DNA of 64,000 bases, from assembly GCA_024036415.1 (NCBI GenBank), contig JAMWET010000692.1, positions 171,001 through 235,000 on the forward strand. The letters run 5' to 3'. How positions within the stretch are numbered: the first letter of the stretch is position 1; each line of letters starts with the position of its first letter. Origin of the DNA: Prochilodus magdalenae (Eukaryota > Chordata > Actinopteri > Characiformes > Prochilodontidae). Below, one piece after another: positions 47,945 to 60,785 of this stretch. The notes beneath the pieces were generated by a model, which was given only the letters and a program-made list of their open reading frames with translations, searched no databases and was not told the origin of the DNA. Both the position numbers and the translations under genes were made by a program.

Positions 47945-48325
47945 CACTAACTGGCCACTTTCTTAGAAACGCCTACCTTATATGTCTTCTAACTGGCCAC
48001 ATTATTAGAAACACCTAAAAAACACCTCCTTATACTTTTTACACACTGGCCTTTTTTTAGAAACACCCTTGTGCTTCCTCTAACTAGTCACATTATTAGA
48101 AATGTCTACAGTGTACCTCTACTCACTGGCCACTTTATTAGAGTATACTTACACTTAGACTTACACCCATTGGCCATTTTATTAGAAACAACTACCTCTA
48201 CCTTGTACATCCACTAACTGGCCTCTTTATTAGAAACACCTACCTTGTATGTCCACTAACTGGCCACTTTGTTAAAATTACACTTACACTCACTGGCCAA
48301 TTTAGTAGAAATACCCACCTCAGGA
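47945..48325. repeat. Degenerate minisatellite of about 40 bp units (ACTGGCCACTTTATTAGAAA)
   Basis: About nine units contain CTAACTGGCCACTTTATTAG then AAACACCTACCTTGTATGTC with many substitutions. The unit matches the GGCCACTTTATTAGGTACAC terminus of the palindromic repeat at 33450, so it probably arose by amplification of that end. Confidence 0.85.
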
Positions 48326-48819
48326 GGGTGGCAGTAGGAGTAGGCAGTATTTAGTAGTGGGCCGAAACATCATTTATGACCATATTAGTGTTATTTTTCA
48401 GGCAGCATAATAGAATTTCTCAGATTAAGTTGTAGTTAAAGGTTGATTGTAGTTCTCTGGTGGGCTGCTATGCTTGGTAGTCATTATCAGGTGTGCCTTG
48501 GAGTCGTCAAGGTTGAGAACCGGGGATCTACTGTGGTGTTCTATGATCTTAGCATGGTTCTGTTTTAATGTAGTAATAAGAGGATACAGCGTTGTGCACT
48601 ATGATGATCTGTTTTGAGTTTTTGGACGTTGTGCGACACAGCACAGCTGGCATGCGCCAGTCCTAATTTGATATGTTTGTTGTAGGGGCTGAGTGTTTTC
48701 CAGTGTGTGAGGGAAGTACCAGCATGTTGCCGCAGCCACAGAAAAGTGTATACCAGGCACCACTGGGTCACAGCGTCTCTGAAAGAGCATGGCTTGTGAG
48801 GTGCTCCTGGTCAGCAGTG

Positions 48820-49665
48820 ATGATTACCTACCAACACACGAGGCACAAAACATGAACCAGTAACAAGATGTTGAGCGTCCAAGGCTCATCAGTGCGCTAG
48901 GCCAGTGAAGACTGTCCTCTCTGATCTAAACCAACAGAAAGGCTACTGTGGATGAAAGTGTCACAACACTGTACAGCCCACTGTACTCTGCTGCATGAAG
49001 GGCTGCATAGCCTCAGAGCTAACTACAGTCTAAAGCACCTACAATGGCCATTTGAGTGTCAGAACCTGAACCTCCTTGCAATAGAAGATGGTCAACTGGT
49101 CTGACGAGTCCCTTTCCCTGTATATCACATGAATGACCGGGTGTCCTTGCCTCATTTACTTTGGGAGTGATGGCATCAGGATGCACTGAGGCAAGAAGAC
49201 AAGCCAGTGATGCTCTAGGCAATGTTCTGCTGGGAAACTCTGGGTCTGCCATTCAAGTGGCCATCATGTGCCACCTACTTAAACGTTGCTGAAGGCAAGA
49301 TACACCCCCTTTATGCCAGTGATGTTCCTCAAAGGCCTCTTTCAGCAGGACAATGTGTCCTTACACCTTGCGCACATTGTTCGGTAAAGGTTTAAGGACC
49401 ATGACAAAGAGTCCAAGGTGTTGCCCTATCCTTCACATTTCCCAGAGACCAGTCCGACTGAGCATCTGTAATATGTCCTGGAATAATACGTCCGATCCTC
49501 AATGGCTCTACCTCACAGATTACAGGATCTCCTGGTACTGTATTGGTGCCAGATGCCACGGGGCACCTTAAGCAGTCCTTTGCCAGATCTGAGCTGTTTT
49601 GGCAGCACACGGAGGACCAGTGCCATTACTAGGTGGGAGGCTGTAATGTTTTGGCTCCTGTTTCT
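48820..49665 (+). mobile_element. Degenerate Tc1-like transposase remnant
   Basis: Across frameshifts the plus strand gives VNWSDESLSLY (first Asp block, about 49092), GLFQQDNVSLHLAHIVR (second Asp block, about 49337), and SPTEHL (last acidic region, about 49450). Stops are frequent. The order and spacing fit a Tc1-like DDE transposase. Confidence 0.7.
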
Positions 49666-50690
49666 TGTGAGGAAACCAAGAAGCATGAACAAAATATTCT
49701 CCAAGAAGCCAGAAGTGCACAAACACACCCTCACGCAAGGGGCTTTTTCTGGTGCACTGTTTGAGACGGTGATTGCAGCTGAGGCTTGGTGCCGTAATCT
49801 GGTGGGCTTAGAGGAACGAAGTGTGTTCCTGACTGAATATGACCAGCAGCCAGCATGACCTGACACATCAGCTCTCTTACACACACACATACACACATTC
49901 TGCTTTAGAGAGAGGAGAGAGACGGAGCTGAGAGAGAGAGAAAGAGAGAGATTCGAGGAAATGAGGCCCGTCAAAGCCGGAGACATAATAATTTCAGATT
50001 TTCACAGGCTGAAAAAGGGTCCTAATTATGAGCCTGACTGCTCGCCGAGGCCGGGTGAAGACACAAAGCAAAGTAGAGACATGGGAAGAACAAAGAGCTG
50101 TTTCACACTTTCCTGACAAGCAGGGCCATTTTGAGGGGGTGGAAAATAATGGAGGCTTGCCTGACCGTTAGTATGTAGATTGAATATGTCAAATACGGAG
50201 ATTATTATGCTAACTAAGCATCCAGACGAGAGCATGGAGCTGACATGGAGCGAGCATTCCACCGTCTCTAATGCTGTACAATGTCTATCAGCTTCCCGGT
50301 TGGTTCTAAAAAGAAAGCGGGTATACAGCTGATGGCAGAAGGCTGGTTTACAGGGGTACTGGAGCATTTTCCAGCCTTAGCCCGATCTTCATCTGCAGCC
50401 GTGCCTATGGGAGACAACAGAAGGACTGTTTACTCAACACTGGAAATGGATGGAAATGGAGAAACATGTCACAGTTACTGTCTGTGGTAATTAACAGTAT
50501 GGCACCAATGTGGTAGATGAAGATTCTGGATAAAGTTTAAAAGTGAAATAAGTATGAAAATGTATATAAACAGTTTATCTAAGATTAGTAATTTACCTTT
50601 ATGTTAATATTCTCATATTTAAGGAACCATGAGATGTCTGAACTTTGTACTCCACTAGAGGGCCCGTGTTGTGCCATGCTTTGGCTGTTT
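49666..50690. other. No gene seen
   Basis: A GA-rich patch lies at 49905-49950 and the rest is unique-looking. A plus-strand frame at 49502-49858 mostly overlaps the Tc1 remnant. Confidence 0.35.
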
Positions 50691-50691
50691 G

Positions 50692-51176
50692 ATGGGGGTG
50701 GGGCGATACCATTGATTTTACTTTCGATCCAGTACCAAGTTATACTAAGTCTAATATCCCAGTACCGATGCTTTAAAGTATGACTACTGGTACAATTATA
50801 CAAACAATGGTGACCAAATGTCTGGCATTTAATTATTAATTATTATAGTGGCTATTACTAAACATTAAGACATTCGTAGTGTTGAAATGATTCACTCACA
50901 CTAATATTTTATGTCAACTGGAAATTCAGAAACTAAATGTGTCTTCATTAGATCAACACTTTGAATAGCTACATTCTGAAAAGTTACCAAAGAAGTAGTT
51001 CCTGTACTACATCACCGTATACTGGAGCATTTTATTTGAGAGATGGGAGTACACATCCGTTGCTAATGAATAAATAAACCAATTATTTTAATATTATTTT
51101 CATAGATTCTTAAAAGTAAACACCAAGATCGGAGGTATCGATATTCAGCTATCAATCTTCCCATCCCTGCTGTTCA
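50692..51176. mobile_element. Non-autonomous DNA element with GGGCGATACC / GGTATCGAT ends
   Basis: The left end is GGTGGGGCGATACCATTGAT and the right end GATCGGAGGTATCGATATTC then ...CCCATCCC. The ends match those of 54603-55850. The interior is AT-rich with no coding capacity. The class was not determined. Confidence 0.5.
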
Positions 51177-51227
51177 GTAGACAAGAAACATTGCACTGCA
51201 CATAGTACAAAGTGCAGCTACAGCACA

Positions 51228-51355
51228 CTGGGGTTCGAATCCCAGTATGAGTGACTATGCTGTGCTACACCAATAAGAGTCCTTGGGCAAGACTCCTAAC
51301 ACTACACTGGCCCACCTGTAATACGAGTAAACTTGTAACTCGCTCTGGATAACCT
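51228..51355 (+). repeat. tRNA-derived SINE, truncated head
   Basis: It contains the B-box region GGGGTTCGAATCCCAGTATG and the body words CTATGCTGTGCTACACCAAT, ACTGGCCCACCTGTAATA and AACTCGCTCTGGATAA, matching the SINE at 35214-35413 in opposite orientation. The A-box half is missing. Confidence 0.75.
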
Positions 51356-51359
51356 GTTT

Positions 51360-53265
51360 ATCTCAAAGATTTTGGATAGAGTGTTGTTCTTATTGGTTAA
51401 GGTTTAAGATAGCACTGTAGCAATTTGGCATTTGGTATGCGGCAGCCTGTAGCCCTTACTGCTTATCCTGGCAGCAAACAATACAAAGAGCAAAGGTAAA
51501 TCATTTGGACAGAAATTCCAGGGTGCTAGAAATGAACAGTGAATACTTTTGGATTGTGTCAGAGATTGATTATGATAGTTAGCTAAATAGAGTATAGCAG
51601 ATCCAACCAAGCTACCCAGTGCCATGATGATGTAATGCTATTTTAGCAATATTAGAGAGTTATTATACACGTATTTATACACTCTGTTAAACCAGTGTCC
51701 CAGACTACAGCTGGACAGCTCTGGCAGTGCAGGAGTCATTTTCTGATAGGTCCGTTGTTCATTTGCATTCTGACTTCATGTGCTCAGTTGAGGTTTCCAG
51801 TGTAGATGTCCTAAAGGCTTGGCAACATTATGTGATACTACTCTTTGCTGTGTATCTTTTGCTATAAGAACACAGTGTTAGGAGTTCTACGTAGACCTTG
51901 TTTTGGTATTTTCCAAAAAATGTGGATGGATAGATGAAACCTTAATATCTAATTTGACTGAAATGCCAATCTATAGTGTAGTAATACAAAAGACGTAGCC
52001 ATCTTGAAGTCTGAATTTTGGCTGCACTTAAAGTTTTCATAGTTAACAGTATGTAGCGTGTTTCAGAAACCACATTCTCAAGTCCGTTTGAGACTTTTTG
52101 AAGCAAGTGTGTAATGATTTATGCATACATTTATGGACTTCCATGACCATTAGCTACGTCAGCCATGTTGTAAAACTCAAAGAAGCAAACTACTGACACC
52201 AGACGACTTTTGGCTGATCAACTACTATTTGGGTTTAAGGGAAACTGAGCCAAACTGTCACCATAAATGTATGGCTCAGTTGCCTCCTTTATTTTCAATG
52301 AACCCCAAGCTGAGTTTAAAAAAGCTCTTCCTGTTATTCCAAAGCCCTCCATCCATCTCTTTCTCGGTCCCTCTCTCTCTCTCTCTTTTTTTTCACCACC
52401 CTCATTCACCAGATTGCATAAGTCCAGATGTCCACCATCAGACAATCGCAAACGTCCACCGAGGTCATTGACTGTCACATTGCGTTAGATCGGTCGTCCC
52501 CCTGCGAAAGCTACCGACGTCCGGAATCCTCACCACCGCAGGAATGTTGTAAGGAAGACCTTTTTTCTTTTCCCCAGAATTCGGCGATTAAATTGCGTCC
52601 ACCGTCGGTAAAATCAGGCCCAAAGAAACCACACGCAGCCCCCACAACAACGCTGATCTCATTTGAACAGCGCCAAAAGGAAAGATAGCGAGAGATGGCG
52701 AGACACACAGGCGCACACTCACATGCATATGCACGCGTAAACACACGCACATACTTGCTTACGACACCATGAAATTTCAAAGGGGCTGACCTCAAATGTG
52801 TGTGCTGAAGCAAATTAGCCAGTAGCGCAAGTCAGTAATAAATAAACACACACTCTCACTCTCTTTCTCTGGCAAGCAGGAAGACACATGAGTTTATTTT
52901 CAACTTGTCTTTATGGGGTCTTTCTTGTATCCTATGTACTACGAAATGTGGACAACACTATTCATATAACGTGAATATTCATAACATGATCATAAAGAGA
53001 TGTTATGAGTTACCATAACCATGTCCACTGATGGCACTGGGGTTTCCCAGTTCTCTGTATTGGTCTGATTCTGGAAAAAAAAAGCTGGATCGGATGCCAG
53101 TGGAAAAAGAGTCTGCTACTGTCACTAATCTAGCCTGAAAGCAGTGTAGCTTTTCTTGTAGCCGGAATACAAAGTAAAATAGGTCACATGATAACACCGG
53201 TAAGCGTGATAGCAGTAGGGATGGGGTATAAGAGTATCTTAATCATGGAATGTAAATGTATACCG
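51360..53265. other. No gene; 52200-52700 is a non-repetitive CpG-bearing stretch
   Basis: Mostly unique-looking intron. A TC-rich run lies at 52370-52390, and 52430-52690 has several CpG-bearing words (ACATTGCGTTAGATCGGTCG, AATTCGGCGATTAAATTGCG) without a repeat signature. This could be a regulatory segment. The open frame at 52428-52688 shows no domain. Confidence 0.3.
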
Positions 53266-53274
53266 TGGCTGTAC

Positions 53275-53828
53275 AGTGTAAGTTACGCCTGGACGAGCCT
53301 TATCGCTGTACCTGACTGACCAACAGCCAAAACTGGACATTCACTGAGCAGTGAGGCCTCCATGAGTCATCCTATTAGACGACTGCACAACGCAGGACTA
53401 CATGCACACAGAACGTTATGAGGTACGACTGTCCCTAACACCACATCAGCGTGGCTCAAGACCACAGTGGTGTCATTCCAGAGTGTCGTGGAGTGACTCG
53501 GAATGGCAGCGGGTCATCCTTGATGTCTTGGTGGAGACGGCCAACGAATCCGTGTGTGAAGGCACCGTGGTCAGCACTACACACGTCCAGAAGGCCTGGT
53601 GTCACTCCACCTCCACCGCAGCACAACATCAGCAGGACCTGTGTGAGAATATTGAAGCAGCACTGACAGTGAGACATATTGAACCTCTACAGCAGCACGT
53701 CCGGCATGGAATTAGCTATCATCACCATAATGAGGATTATTTTGCTCAATAAACTGTTATGAATCATCTATTGTTCCTGGTGACCTTTATCTTCCTTCCC
53801 ATCAGCACTGCAACCCCACACCTTGTAG
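53275..53828 (+). mobile_element. Tc1-like family A, copy 10
   Basis: Plus orientation, with both termini eroded. Relative to copy 3 it has a further small deletion that removes the FSDES segment, so the first catalytic Asp is lost. The RRPGV join is kept (about 53590-53620). Confidence 0.8.
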
Positions 53829-54602
53829 TTAAGATTGGTCTATAGAATGCAGACAAGATAGCAGACATTTTATTTTTTGAAACTGTGCCGCGTTTAGAAA
53901 GGGATAAGTGCAGACAGGCAGACACCAGCGCAGAAGACCAGAGCAGACCAGCAGAGACCAGGCAAACAGAGCTAAGGTGAGAGAATAACCAAGCCAGGCC
54001 AAGTAAAGCAGTTCATTGATTGCTTTATGACTTTGGTTGCTATTTAAACTGTGTAATGGTACGTGTCCACTAGCAGCTTAGCCTCAGCGAACACTCTGCC
54101 ACATTGTGCAATGCATGATGGTTTGCAGTGCAGTGAAATCTGCCTCAACTTTATGTATGGCTGCCGTGCAGCTCTTATCCAATCAGACAATGGTAGACTG
54201 GTCTTTGTCACAAACGACAAATGGCAAACAAGTTTTTCGGAGAAACTTCGGCTCTGTTTCTCCTCTCAATCCATATCAGCAACGCAACAATGGAAAGTGT
54301 CTGGTTTTATACAGAACTGCTGACGGGGGGGTTTGGAGGGAAGTCATTCAGCTGAATGACTGAAGTGAACTTGGTTAGGCAGGAAGGCAAAACTGAAAGC
54401 ACTTATTCTAAGGTACGCTGCTTATATGGTACTTCCTAGGCAGCTAGCTAGCTTGCGAGCGAGTGAGTGAGCGAACGTTCTAGAAGCATTGTCAGCTTCT
54501 GAGAAAACATCATATTAGATTGTGTAGTGCCCCAGTACAGTTCATTCACTTGCATACTGAAGCTCCCACCAGAGATAACCAACATGGGAAAGTACATGTG
54601 CT

Positions 54603-55850
54603 GGGGATAGACGATACCACTGGTTTTCCATTCAGTCTGAAAGCAAGTAACGCCGATGCTAACATCCCGATAGCTCATTTATTTTAATAATGATAAATAG
54701 TAAATGGAAACAAAACTATCCCAGAGTGTTTGATTTAGAGAGATTTAATAAACCTTCTGAAATTTTAATATTGTTTCCTATTAATCTCCTTATTCAATTC
54801 TGTAATAACAGATACCAGTGTTTGATGATTTTCAGATCATATTCACCTAAACTAATACTGTCAGTTAAAAACTTAGTCCGTTGTCACATTTCCGGATCTC
54901 CGGAATCCTCTGGACTGAGTTTCCCAGAGTGCATCACCCGATGACGTCACACCCAGATGTCCCCAGTCTTCCAATCACTTCCGCTCTAGGTCCCCAGAAT
55001 TCTAACCCAGCTGATCCCAATCACCTGTCTGCATTTAAGCCCCACACACCCACTTCCCTCGTTTGCAACTCTGAGCGTTCTTTCCACTGTTTGTCATCTC
55101 CAGCTTTGACCTCCTTCGTTCTCTGACTTGCCGATCTCTTCTTTGATCTCTTTTGGCATCATTCTCCTTTACCTTCTGGCTATTCGACCACTTTCCGTAT
55201 TCTGACCTCTCTTCAGGTCTTTCCCTTATATTTTGGTTGCCTCACTGATTGTCCGTTCTGGTTCTGACCCTTAGCCTGTACCCTGACTTTGACCTCGCCT
55301 GCTCCCCCATGTTTGTTCATGTTTTGCTGCTGTGTGTAACTGCCTGATTGTTTAATAAAGCTCACTTTAAAGTTCTTTGTCTGTGATATCCATATGTCCG
55401 TGTTTTAGATTAATATCTGCATAGTTACATTTAAAACTCATTATATATATTAAATAAAAGTTGAACATTAAAGTTTAAATGAAACATTGTCAAAATGATG
55501 GCAGATAAAAGGATTCTGCTTGGTGTTTTCACTGTTTGTATGTTATAAGTCTTTTGGTAATTCATTTAGAGAATTCACTCTTCTGACAATGTTTAGTTTC
55601 ATTTTTGTACATGACGTTTGTACGACCTTCTCACTCACCAGTTTTTTTGGGGGGGAGGAGAGGAAGAAGGTGGAAGGAAAAGAGTTCCTAAACTAGAACC
55701 ATCTCTTACAGTAGCGTTTTTATTACTGTCATTGAGAGTTACAATACACAGCCATCCCACTAAACAAATAAACAAATCATATCTATATTTTTTTCTCGCC
55801 AGGATCGGAAGTATCGATATTTAGGTTTTGATGCTCCCTAACATGCGTGT
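54603..55850. mobile_element. Second copy of the GATACC/GGTATCGAT element, split by a solo LTR
   Basis: Left end GGGGATAGACGATACCACTG; right end GATCGGAAGTATCGATATTT then AGGTTTTGATGCTCCC. The interior is AT-rich and interrupted by 54881-55395. Confidence 0.5.
54881..55395 (+). mobile_element. Probable solo LTR flanked by GTCCG
   Basis: GTCCG occurs just before (54876-54880) and just after (55396-55400), a 5-bp repeat as expected for LTR-element insertion. The segment starts (T)TGTCACATTTCC and has CACCTGTCTGCATTTAAGCC as a TATA-like zone near 55020-55045. It continues with a C/T-rich stretch and ends with TTTAATAAAGCTCACTTTAA, a poly(A) signal near 55350. No coding sequence is present. Gypsy-type origin is an inference. 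Confidence 0.6.
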
Positions 55851-55894
55851 AATGTAAAATACCGCTACGAGAGCCACTCAAGCATGTATATAAT

Positions 55895-56192
55895 GGTGAA
55901 CCCACCTTCTTGTGTTGTGATGTTGGAGGGGCGAACCACACGCTCGTGGGCCTAAAATTAGGTGAAGAGAAACCACACAGTGAAATCTAAAGAAACCAAA
56001 CACAGGACGGACTGTTCAGTATGCAAACAGAAAGTCAGCTATAACTCAAAACAAGCCGGCACAGGTAAAGGAGTATTTATATAGGCAGGTAAATGACTAA
56101 CAGCTGTATGTGGCTGGAATTTGGGTGATGGCTAACAGGAAAACCGTATCACTACTAGGGGTGACTAGTAACTAGATCCCCAGATCGTCACA
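55895..56192 (-). mobile_element. Possible LTR fragment, antisense
   Basis: Read on the minus strand it starts TGTGACGATCTGGGGATCTA, has CTGCCTATATAAATACTCC as a TATA-like box, and runs into TTTGGTTTCTTTAGATTTCA. It resembles an LTR promoter half. No target duplication was found. Confidence 0.4.
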
Positions 56193-57720
56193 CCAGCCGT
56201 TGGGGCAGTGTGTCGCTCCACAGCAAAGGCAGGAGAGAAGCAATCACCACAAGGCCTCCATACTCAAACCCGACCATCGTCAGATCCCAAACAGAACCTG
56301 GTGTCATTGATGAAGACCATACGGTCGTAATCCGCAGCAGTCTGGGTTTCACATTCACTCCTGCAAACGAAGGTGATGATGGCTGGCTGTAGATGGCAGG
56401 ACTAGTAATGGACACCATGACATCAAATTTCCTTCTGCTTAGGACCTGGAAATGGTCCGGGCACAGACAGGAGTGTGTAATGAAGGTGTGACCCGGTGCC
56501 ACCATGTTTCCATGCTTCTGAGTAGTCAGATAACAGGGAAACTCCGGGTCTACACCCAGCGTAGTCTGAGTCCCTGAGTACGAGCATACATGCCCTGAGA
56601 TAGCAGAAGCAAAATGGGAACGTGATGCCTAAAATGACCATTTGAATAATCAGAGAGCGCACGCAATCTGCATGGGAACATGCGGAGTGTCATGTTACCG
56701 TTACAGTGAGTTGTCTTGGCAGGTGTCATGATGTTGATGTCATGATGACTGATTAGAGTGCACTTAGCAAACAAGACACGGCATCCCTAAGCTTCACCTC
56801 GGGAACCAAAGGTCAAGAAGGCTATACTGCTAATACAGAAAGGGCATTATGAGGACAAGCCAGATGTCCTCACAGTGTCTCACAGCTTTCATAATTTCCC
56901 TCAATCTGGGGACATTTAGTCCCTGCAAGAAACTGAGTACAGGGCGTGCGCACACACGGACAGTAGCCTGTGGGTTTTGTTGTTTTAGGTAGCAGCCTCT
57001 GCCAGAACTGACATTATCATCAAACAAAGTGACAGAGAGAAAGTGTGTGTGTGTGTGTGCGCCTGTGTTTTGACAGCATGCTTCACGGCAGATGCAGAAA
57101 GCTTGTGTCCCAATGATCCACAAAATTAGTATTAGCATGTGAACATGCTTATTTGAATATGAATGACAGGTGTCAGGAGCTTATCAGCATTGTTGGTGTG
57201 AGTCTCCTCATTACCGCACTGACTGGATTGTTCTGTTCCCTGTTTTTTGCACTCACTGCGGGTTCGGCTGTAATTGGCGTAATATTTTTTTTCATAATCA
57301 GTTGTTAAAGGTCGAAGGCCCAGCTGTGCAATGACATTTTCATAGCTAGACTTCCACACAAGTGAAGGTGGCGGGTGATGTGGTAAAATTCCAATTCAGT
57401 AATCAGCTGTAAGTAAATGTGTTGCTTTGTGTCTCCGTCACATTACGCTAGTCAAATTTGACTCAAAGAAAGATTGTTTCATTTAAAAACTGGACATTTT
57501 GTCGTAGCTGTATGAGTGAGCTTCGTCAGTGTTTCGATACCGAATACAATATTTGTGTTTGCCGGTCATGTACCGGCTAGCATTTCTGAGTTCTGCTAAA
57601 ATCGTCACTGTTAACAAAATATCGGATCTCGCTATGATTGTTTTGGTAGCAACAAATTAGTTGACATAATTACGATATGGCGTCACCTAAAGTTCAAGTC
57701 AGTTAAAAGTTTGAAACCAG
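56193..57720. other. No recognised gene
   Basis: The minus-strand frame at 56188-56505 (105 codons) and its surroundings look like an old repeat but match no family I can name. A short GT run lies at 57043-57059. Confidence 0.35.
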
Positions 57721-57727
57721 TTCAGTA

Positions 57728-58312
57728 GGACGATCATCAACTAAAGAATGGTTGCACCAAGAACAAATGAAACTTGCTGGGTAGGTTTGACATCGTGAGA
57801 CATGCAAATGATTCAAGTTCCATGTCTGGCGATGCATGTGACGCAAGCAAGGACAGGTCTTATCACTGTAACCTGACTGACCCAACAGCCCCGATTGCGG
57901 GTATTCAGTGAGCAGTGAGTCATTCTGTTACAGCGTCTGCCCTTAACACCACGTCAACGTCACCAAAGACTGTAATGGTGTCGTGCCAGACTCTTATGGA
58001 GTGACTCAGAATGGCAGCAGCCCATCTTCAGTGACGAGTCCTGGTTTTGTCTTGGTGAAGACGAGCAACCAATCCATGTGTAGCAGCACCAAGACGAACA
58101 GTTTATTGTCAAATGTTGCACGTCTAGAAGGCCTGGTGTCACGCCATCTCCACCCCTACCGCACCATCTGCAGGAACTGTGTGAGGATATTCAAGCTGCA
58201 TGGGACGGATTACCACAGGACACCATTAGAAACCTTAGCACCTCAGTATGGGTTAGCCATACTGAGAGACACTACTTCTGTATGTGTAGCTCAGTAAATA
58301 TTGGCCATATGG
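57728..58312 (+). mobile_element. Tc1-like family A, copy 11
   Basis: Plus orientation. IFSDESWF keeps the first Asp (about 58027-58050). The HTH segment between TGAGTCATTCTGTTA and CAGCGTCTGCC is shortened. The internal join is as in the other copies. Confidence 0.85.
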
Positions 58313-58860
58313 ACACTGAACACATTGAAATGAACTCATCCTGATGAAATGCTTTGTCCTCTTCTGTAGCTTATTAACAAAACGCTTTGCCTTTGAAATA
58401 CAACCTTCTTCGATCAGTCCGCACCCATACCAAACATCTAAAGGGTCCCAATATAGACACTATTCTCACTCAACACTAGAAGGAACAGTAACATGTTGAC
58501 CTACACATGGCTGACCTACAAAACACTGTACCACACAAAAATACATTCCCAGCCTCCCGCACACAGCACTGACGTTAAGCCAGTGTGTAATATAAATGTG
58601 AGTGTGAAGCTTCATTAGAGGAGTCAGCTTAACGCCAAGCAAAATGGAAGCGAGACTCATACTTGGTCTTATTTTCGTTTCTCACTTGGAGGCCTCTCCT
58701 TCGCTCCCTCTTTACGCTTATGTGGTTTGCGAGAAAGGGATTGGACAGAGCGACGGAGAAAGTGAGAGCGGAGGAGGATAAAGGACAGAGAGAGGGAAAG
58801 AGAGAGAGAGCTGTCAGAATGTGGTGACTCAGTATGGGAAGAGACTGAAAATGCACATGT
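58313..58860. other. No gene seen
   Basis: Unique-looking sequence that becomes GA-rich from 58760. Confidence 0.35.
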
Positions 58861-58861
58861 C

Positions 58862-58940
58862 CACTCTCTCTCTCTGTCTCTCCCTCTCTCTCTCGCTCTC
58901 TCCACACACACATACACACAAACACACACACACATACACT

Positions 58941-58991
<51 letters not shown>

Positions 58992-58993
58992 TT

Positions 58994-59025
<32 letters not shown>
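58862..59025. repeat. (TC)n then (CA)n microsatellite
   Basis: CTCTCTCT passes into ACACACAC with few interruptions; the CA part is 58903-59021. Confidence 0.95.
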
Positions 59026-59102
59026 GTCCAGTGTTTGACATGCCAGGGAGGCGAGTTTCTTCTCTCTGTGCTTTTAATGATGTTCTTCCTCCAGGCCATG
59101 CA

Positions 59103-59104
<2 letters not shown>

Positions 59105-59143
<39 letters not shown>

Positions 59144-59176
59144 TGTGTATGTGTGTGTGTGTGAGTGTGTGTGTGT
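59105..59176. repeat. (GT)n microsatellite
   Basis: A GT run with TATG interruptions lies about 80 bp after the CA tract and in inverse sense to it, so the two could pair. Confidence 0.95.
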
Positions 59177-59744
59177 TTGCCAGTGTGCCTGCCTTCTTTG
59201 GAGCAGATCTCCCATCAGATTGAGGTCCAGATGTACAAGGAAGTTCTCCTGGTACAGGTGTCAGCATTACAGTTAATATATATATAAGGGTTGGGCTATA
59301 CAGGCATTCGTTCATTGGGCCGGCTTTTTTTTTGGTTGTGTTGTTGGCTAAATGTAGGCTAATGTAAACGTGAACTGCCAAATCCTGTACCGTTCAGGTT
59401 CTCCAGAGAAACTAACTGGTGCTGTTAATTATTTCGCTGAAAACAGCCTGAGGAAAAAACACCTCTCCAGCCTCCCTGGCATTAACAGCTAAACACACAG
59501 GCCTCTGGATTACTCCGGAAACCCACCACTTCACCTGTATACTGGCTTTTCATCATAAAGCCTTCTCTACTGGATCCTCACTACAACCGCCCTTTATACC
59601 TCACATTAGTGCTGTTGAACCTGTGCATGCATTGTGCTATTGCCCCGCTATAAGACAGCACTATGGCTGCTGCAGAGCTTTACGGAGTGCAGCTAGCCAA
59701 GAGATTCGGGTTTTACAGTGGAATATTCGCTATTGAGTAGTGCC

Positions 59745-60343
59745 ATAACATCCCAGACACCTCAGCATGGAGTTGTAGAGGTTCCCAATGGTGTCCTGTG
59801 ATAATCCAACCCATGCAGCTTGAATGTTCTCACACAGTTCCAGCAGATTGTGCGGTAGGGGTGGAGGTGGAGTAACACCAGGCCTTCTGGACGTGTGAAG
59901 CGTGACAACAAACTGTTCACGGATTAGTAGGTCATCTCCACCAAGACAAAAGCGGGACTAGTCACTGAAGATGAGCCGCTGCCATTCTGAGCCACTCCGC
60001 GTCAGGCTGGAACGTCACCATTGCTGTCTTGGGCGAAGTTGACGTGGTGTTAAGGATAGCCGTCGTAACGTATTCCTGTAGTCCTGCGTGGTGTAGCCAT
60101 CAGCCAATGGTGCTGGCATTAACAGGATGACTCATGGAGGCATCACTTCTAGATAAGTGTCTGTAATTGTGGCTTTTGGGTCAGTCAGTACAGCGACAAG
60201 GCCCATCCTTGATTACATGGCCGAGCATGAAACCTGAATCATTCACATGTCCCATGATGTCAAACTTACCCACCAAGTTTCATTCCTATTGGCTGATTCT
60301 TCTGGTGCAGCTATTTGTGCAGCTGTTCTTTTGACAATGAGTG
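59745..60343 (-). mobile_element. Tc1-like family A, copy 12
   Basis: The right terminus GCTGTTCTTTTGACAATGAG then TG is followed by TA (60344-60345). The left terminus is missing and begins inside the C-terminal coding region (CACCTCAGCATGGAGTTGTA). It lies about 440 bp before the receptor's second exon. Confidence 0.85.
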
Positions 60344-60785
60344 TAAACATATACATGGGCTCTAGAGATTTAGAACAGGGCCTGGTATCTCAATATGGGT
60401 CATTTATAAATTTTATGATGAATAGATTGAATAGGTGTTGTTATAACACCTCAGCTGTTCACTTCAGTCCAGGGTCGCAGTTTATTTGAGAGATACCTTC
60501 ATAAATTCTGTAGATTCATTTAGATTGTGTTGGCATAAGGGGTCTTTAAACTAAAGTAAGACCTACAAGGCTTCATCCCCAAGACTAAGACCTAGTTAAG
60601 AGCCATATGTCAGTAATATGCCTAATATAGATGCCCTCCAATTTAAATGAGCCTAACTTTTATGCGGTTGTATAGAAATATGCACAGGCATACATAAGAT
60701 TTTAATGTGTACTGTACGTCTGTGTTCAGCATTGTTCTCTCTCTCTCTCTCCCACTCTCTCTTTTTCTGTCGTGTCTGCCCTCAG

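Larger units (their letters stand above)
38349..60785 (+). other. Receptor intron between coding exons (22,437 bp, phase 0, GT-AG)
   Basis: Donor GTAAGG at 38349. The acceptor at 60785 is preceded by a long (TC)n-type pyrimidine tract (60733-60785) ending GTCTGCCCTCAG. The human NPY1R intron at this position is only about 100 bp as I recall it, so this one is greatly expanded. It contains six family A Tc1 remnants, a palindromic repeat, a SINE, a solo LTR and several simple repeats. No other gene was recognised inside it. Confidence 0.9.
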
